Below, in pieces: positions 59,101 to 60,000 of a stretch of 60,000 bases of DNA. The notes below the pieces were generated by a model. It was not told the DNA's origin and did no database searches. It saw nothing but the letters and a program-made list of their open reading frames with translations. The position numbers and the translations under genes were made by a program. How positions within the stretch are numbered: the stretch's first letter is position 1; each line of letters begins with the position of its first letter. The DNA lies in contig NC_088304.1 in the NCBI RefSeq assembly GCF_032854445.1, positions 2,792,001-2,852,000 of the forward strand. Direction: 5' to 3'. The stretch comes from Liolophura sinensis (lineage: Eukaryota > Mollusca > Polyplacophora > Chitonida > Chitonidae).

Positions 59101-60000
59101 CTGGAGAAAACTACAACACAAGAGACAACGACACAGGCAAAAACTACAACACAAGAGACAACGACACAAGAGACAACGACACAGGCAAAAACTACAACAC
59201 AAGAGACAACGACACAAGAGACAACGACACAGGCAAAAACTACAACACAAGAGACAACGACACAGGCAAAAACTACAACACACGCATCTCCAATAGCATC
59301 AGCGACACACGTGACTACAAGAACAACAGATAGGTGGCTGACAATCACGCAAGAGTCAGCAACGCCAGAAAGGGATACCACAACACTATATGACTGGACG
59401 TCACGAGAAGGGAAAAAGACAGAAGAAGTAGCATCGGCACAACAAGCTTCATCTATAACCGCTCTGCCATACTCAGTACCGGAATCAAAACCTGTAGTTC
59501 TAACAACGATAAGCGCAGTGATAGTGTCCGAGACACTGTCAACCCAGGCTGAGAGTAATTTGTCTGAAATTCAATCTTCTACTGCAAATGGCGTCACCAC
59601 TGCTTCTGGTGTCACCATTGTTTCATCAGATACTACTGATGTTCATATAACGACGTTGCCTAGCAACGGAACGAGGACCACAACAACTGCGACAGGCCAC
59701 GTGATAAGTAACGTAACTGTGTCAAGGAACTGTTCGACTGATTGTAGAAAGTGTCCGACTGATGCTCTGTCAGACGTAGTGACACTGAGAAAAGTTGTTT
59801 TTAATACTGATGCTGCTCTTGATGATCCCGTTGAAAAAGGCTCGCCGATGTTCACGGCATCTGACCGCCGACCGTCCGCCATTGCTGTTGGCTCAGCCGG
59901 TATTTTCATCCTTATCGCCGTCATCGCTTTCATTATATTGTTAGATGTTTCCACAGTGAGACGTGATCTTAAAATGTTGAAGAGAAACCTGAACTGTGCT
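56059..60000 (+). CDS. Membrane C-type-lectin-like protein with mucin-like stalk, four exons, 3' end outside the window
   Basis: Exons 56059-56122, 57401-57562, 58225-58452 and 59036-60000 join in frame, every intron in phase 1, for 473 codons up to the edge with no stop. Order: signal peptide (about 1-22), CTLD (about 23-151), Thr/Ser-rich stalk (about 152-432), one transmembrane helix (about 433-454, AIAVGSAGIFILIAVIAFII), then a basic cytoplasmic start (VRRDLKMLKRN). This is a type I membrane topology, as in layilin- or CLEC14-like receptors, though no orthologue is claimed. The CTLD keeps the WIGL motif (80-83) and the long-range Cys pair (C49, C148). It lacks EPN/QPD and WND calcium-binding motifs and the second disulfide. 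The role is probably cell-surface recognition or adhesion, not classical calcium-dependent sugar binding. Confidence 0.85.
56440..56490 (-). mobile_element. SINE family A tail in lectin intron 1
   Basis: 'ttatttatttattttgctag', 'tgttttacgccgcacttaag'. Only the 3' end is present. Confidence 0.6.
57316..57373 (+). mobile_element. SINE family A tail just before lectin exon 2
   Basis: 'gtgtataaatgaaatatttt', 'cgagtacggcgcaaaacaca', (AATA) tail; ends about 28 bases before the acceptor AG. Confidence 0.7.
57401..57562 (+). CDS. Lectin gene exon 2 (N-terminal half of CTLD)
   Basis: Acceptor 'gtgaaattgcag' ends at 57400; donor TAATC|gtaagt at 57562/57563. Encodes 54 residues beginning AVYKFTVDDRSYIYFPENVP, with the CTLD helix motif RAMTLCSQEGFHLA carrying C49. 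Confidence 0.88.
57640..57728 (+). mobile_element. SINE family A 3' fragment in lectin intron 2
   Basis: 'ttcctcccacaataatgctg', 'gaagagaaatattcttgagt', 'cgtaaaacaccaatc', (AATA) tail. Confidence 0.75.
57729..58040 (+). repeat. Short-unit minisatellite in lectin intron 2
   Basis: About 17-18 copies of 'tgtgtatctcaaaccca'-type units of 15-19 bases, variable in length. It abuts the SINE tail. Frames through it (57745-58078) are not genes. Confidence 0.88.
58225..58452 (+). CDS. Lectin gene exon 3 (C-terminal half of CTLD)
   Basis: Acceptor 'gttttcaattttttcag' ends at 58224; donor GAACAGA|gtaagt at 58452/58453. Encodes 76 residues: RDPYWIGLIRE, LWRWSSSLSPVTGQELTY and KWVSEVDSATKAYVCEEQ, with C148 the only Cys. 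Confidence 0.88.
58510..58775 (+). mobile_element. SINE family C in lectin intron 3
   Basis: B box 'gcgttcgaaccca' (about 58548), 'gtaagtcaggagtgtctcag', 'ggcacgatttcctccacata', ending in AATGAATAAG-like tail repeats. Confidence 0.6.
59036..60000 (+). CDS. Lectin gene exon 4 (stalk, transmembrane helix, start of tail); partial
   Basis: Acceptor 'gtatatttccacag' ends at 59035. The frame is open for 965 bases to the edge. Thr-rich stalk with TTTQETTTQAK repeats (about 59110-59280), sequons NGT, NVT and NCS, a Cys cluster C384, C388, C391 just before the membrane, then the helix. Another frame of the same DNA reads as YNTRDNDTGKN repeats from an upstream ATG (58941-59333); it is a shadow. Confidence 0.85.
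59101..59280 (+). repeat. In-frame coding minisatellite of the lectin stalk
   Basis: 33-bp units ('acaacacaagagacaacgac' and 'acaggcaaaaact') with some 15-bp expansions, encoding TTTQETTTQAK and TTTQE. All length changes are multiples of 3, so the frame is kept. Confidence 0.9.

Noticed and set aside
58941-59333. 130-codon plus frame with YNTRDNDTGKN repeats, and the opposite 135-codon Val/Cys-rich frame
   Set aside because: Both are other-frame readings of lectin exon 4, whose Thr-rich frame is supported by splice sites, phase and a transmembrane helix further on.

Overview
The window is animal nuclear DNA. It is AT-rich and gene-poor, with spliced genes, short interspersed elements (SINEs) and many tandem repeats. 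The SINEs have a tRNA-like head with A and B boxes and a 3' end reading 'attcttgagtacggcgtaaaac' plus an (AATA)n tail. One has a perfect 12-bp target-site duplication. SINEs of this kind, and a TRIM protein of the type seen here, suggest a marine lophotrochozoan, most likely a mollusc (a brachiopod is possible). The species assignment is inference.

Three protein genes are well supported. (1) 1.9-3.6 kb, minus strand: a one-coding-exon TRIM (RING, two B-boxes, coiled coil) of 535 residues with no NHL or other C-terminal domain. (2) 38.6-39.9 kb, plus strand: a spliced orphan gene for a 211-residue basic protein of a multicopy metazoan family of unknown function. Its intron and 3' flank carry eight perfect copies of the 13-mer GTGATTCCGTCAC, in both orientations. 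(3) 56.06 kb to the right edge, plus strand: a four-exon membrane C-type-lectin-like gene (signal peptide, CTLD over two exons, Thr-rich mucin-like stalk, transmembrane helix), cut by the window end. All its introns are phase 1. The last exon has no start codon of its own, so a simple ORF search misses it. A further probable first coding exon lies at 10.84-11.12 kb (minus). Weaker candidate first exons lie at 14.40, 15.26, 26.92 and 49.24 kb.

Most of the rest is repeats. Tandem arrays: about 30 bp (left edge), 104 bp (6.4-7.3 kb), 65 bp (9.3-10.0 kb), 22 bp (33.9-34.8 kb), 31 bp (43.85-44.18 kb), 54 bp (46.9-48.0 kb), 49 bp (48.44-48.59 kb), 36 bp (49.8-53.3 kb, about 98 units) and 25 bp (54.45-55.85 kb, exactly 56 units). 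The 25-bp array ends about 200 bp before the lectin start codon. There are about twenty SINE copies or fragments of three or four related families, a dispersed repeat in three copies, and a local duplication at 4.3-5.2 kb.

The supported genes do not form an obvious pathway. TRIM and membrane lectin families often have roles in innate recognition, but nothing here shows that these two work together. The item most likely to be an undescribed system is the orphan gene with its private 13-mer cluster.
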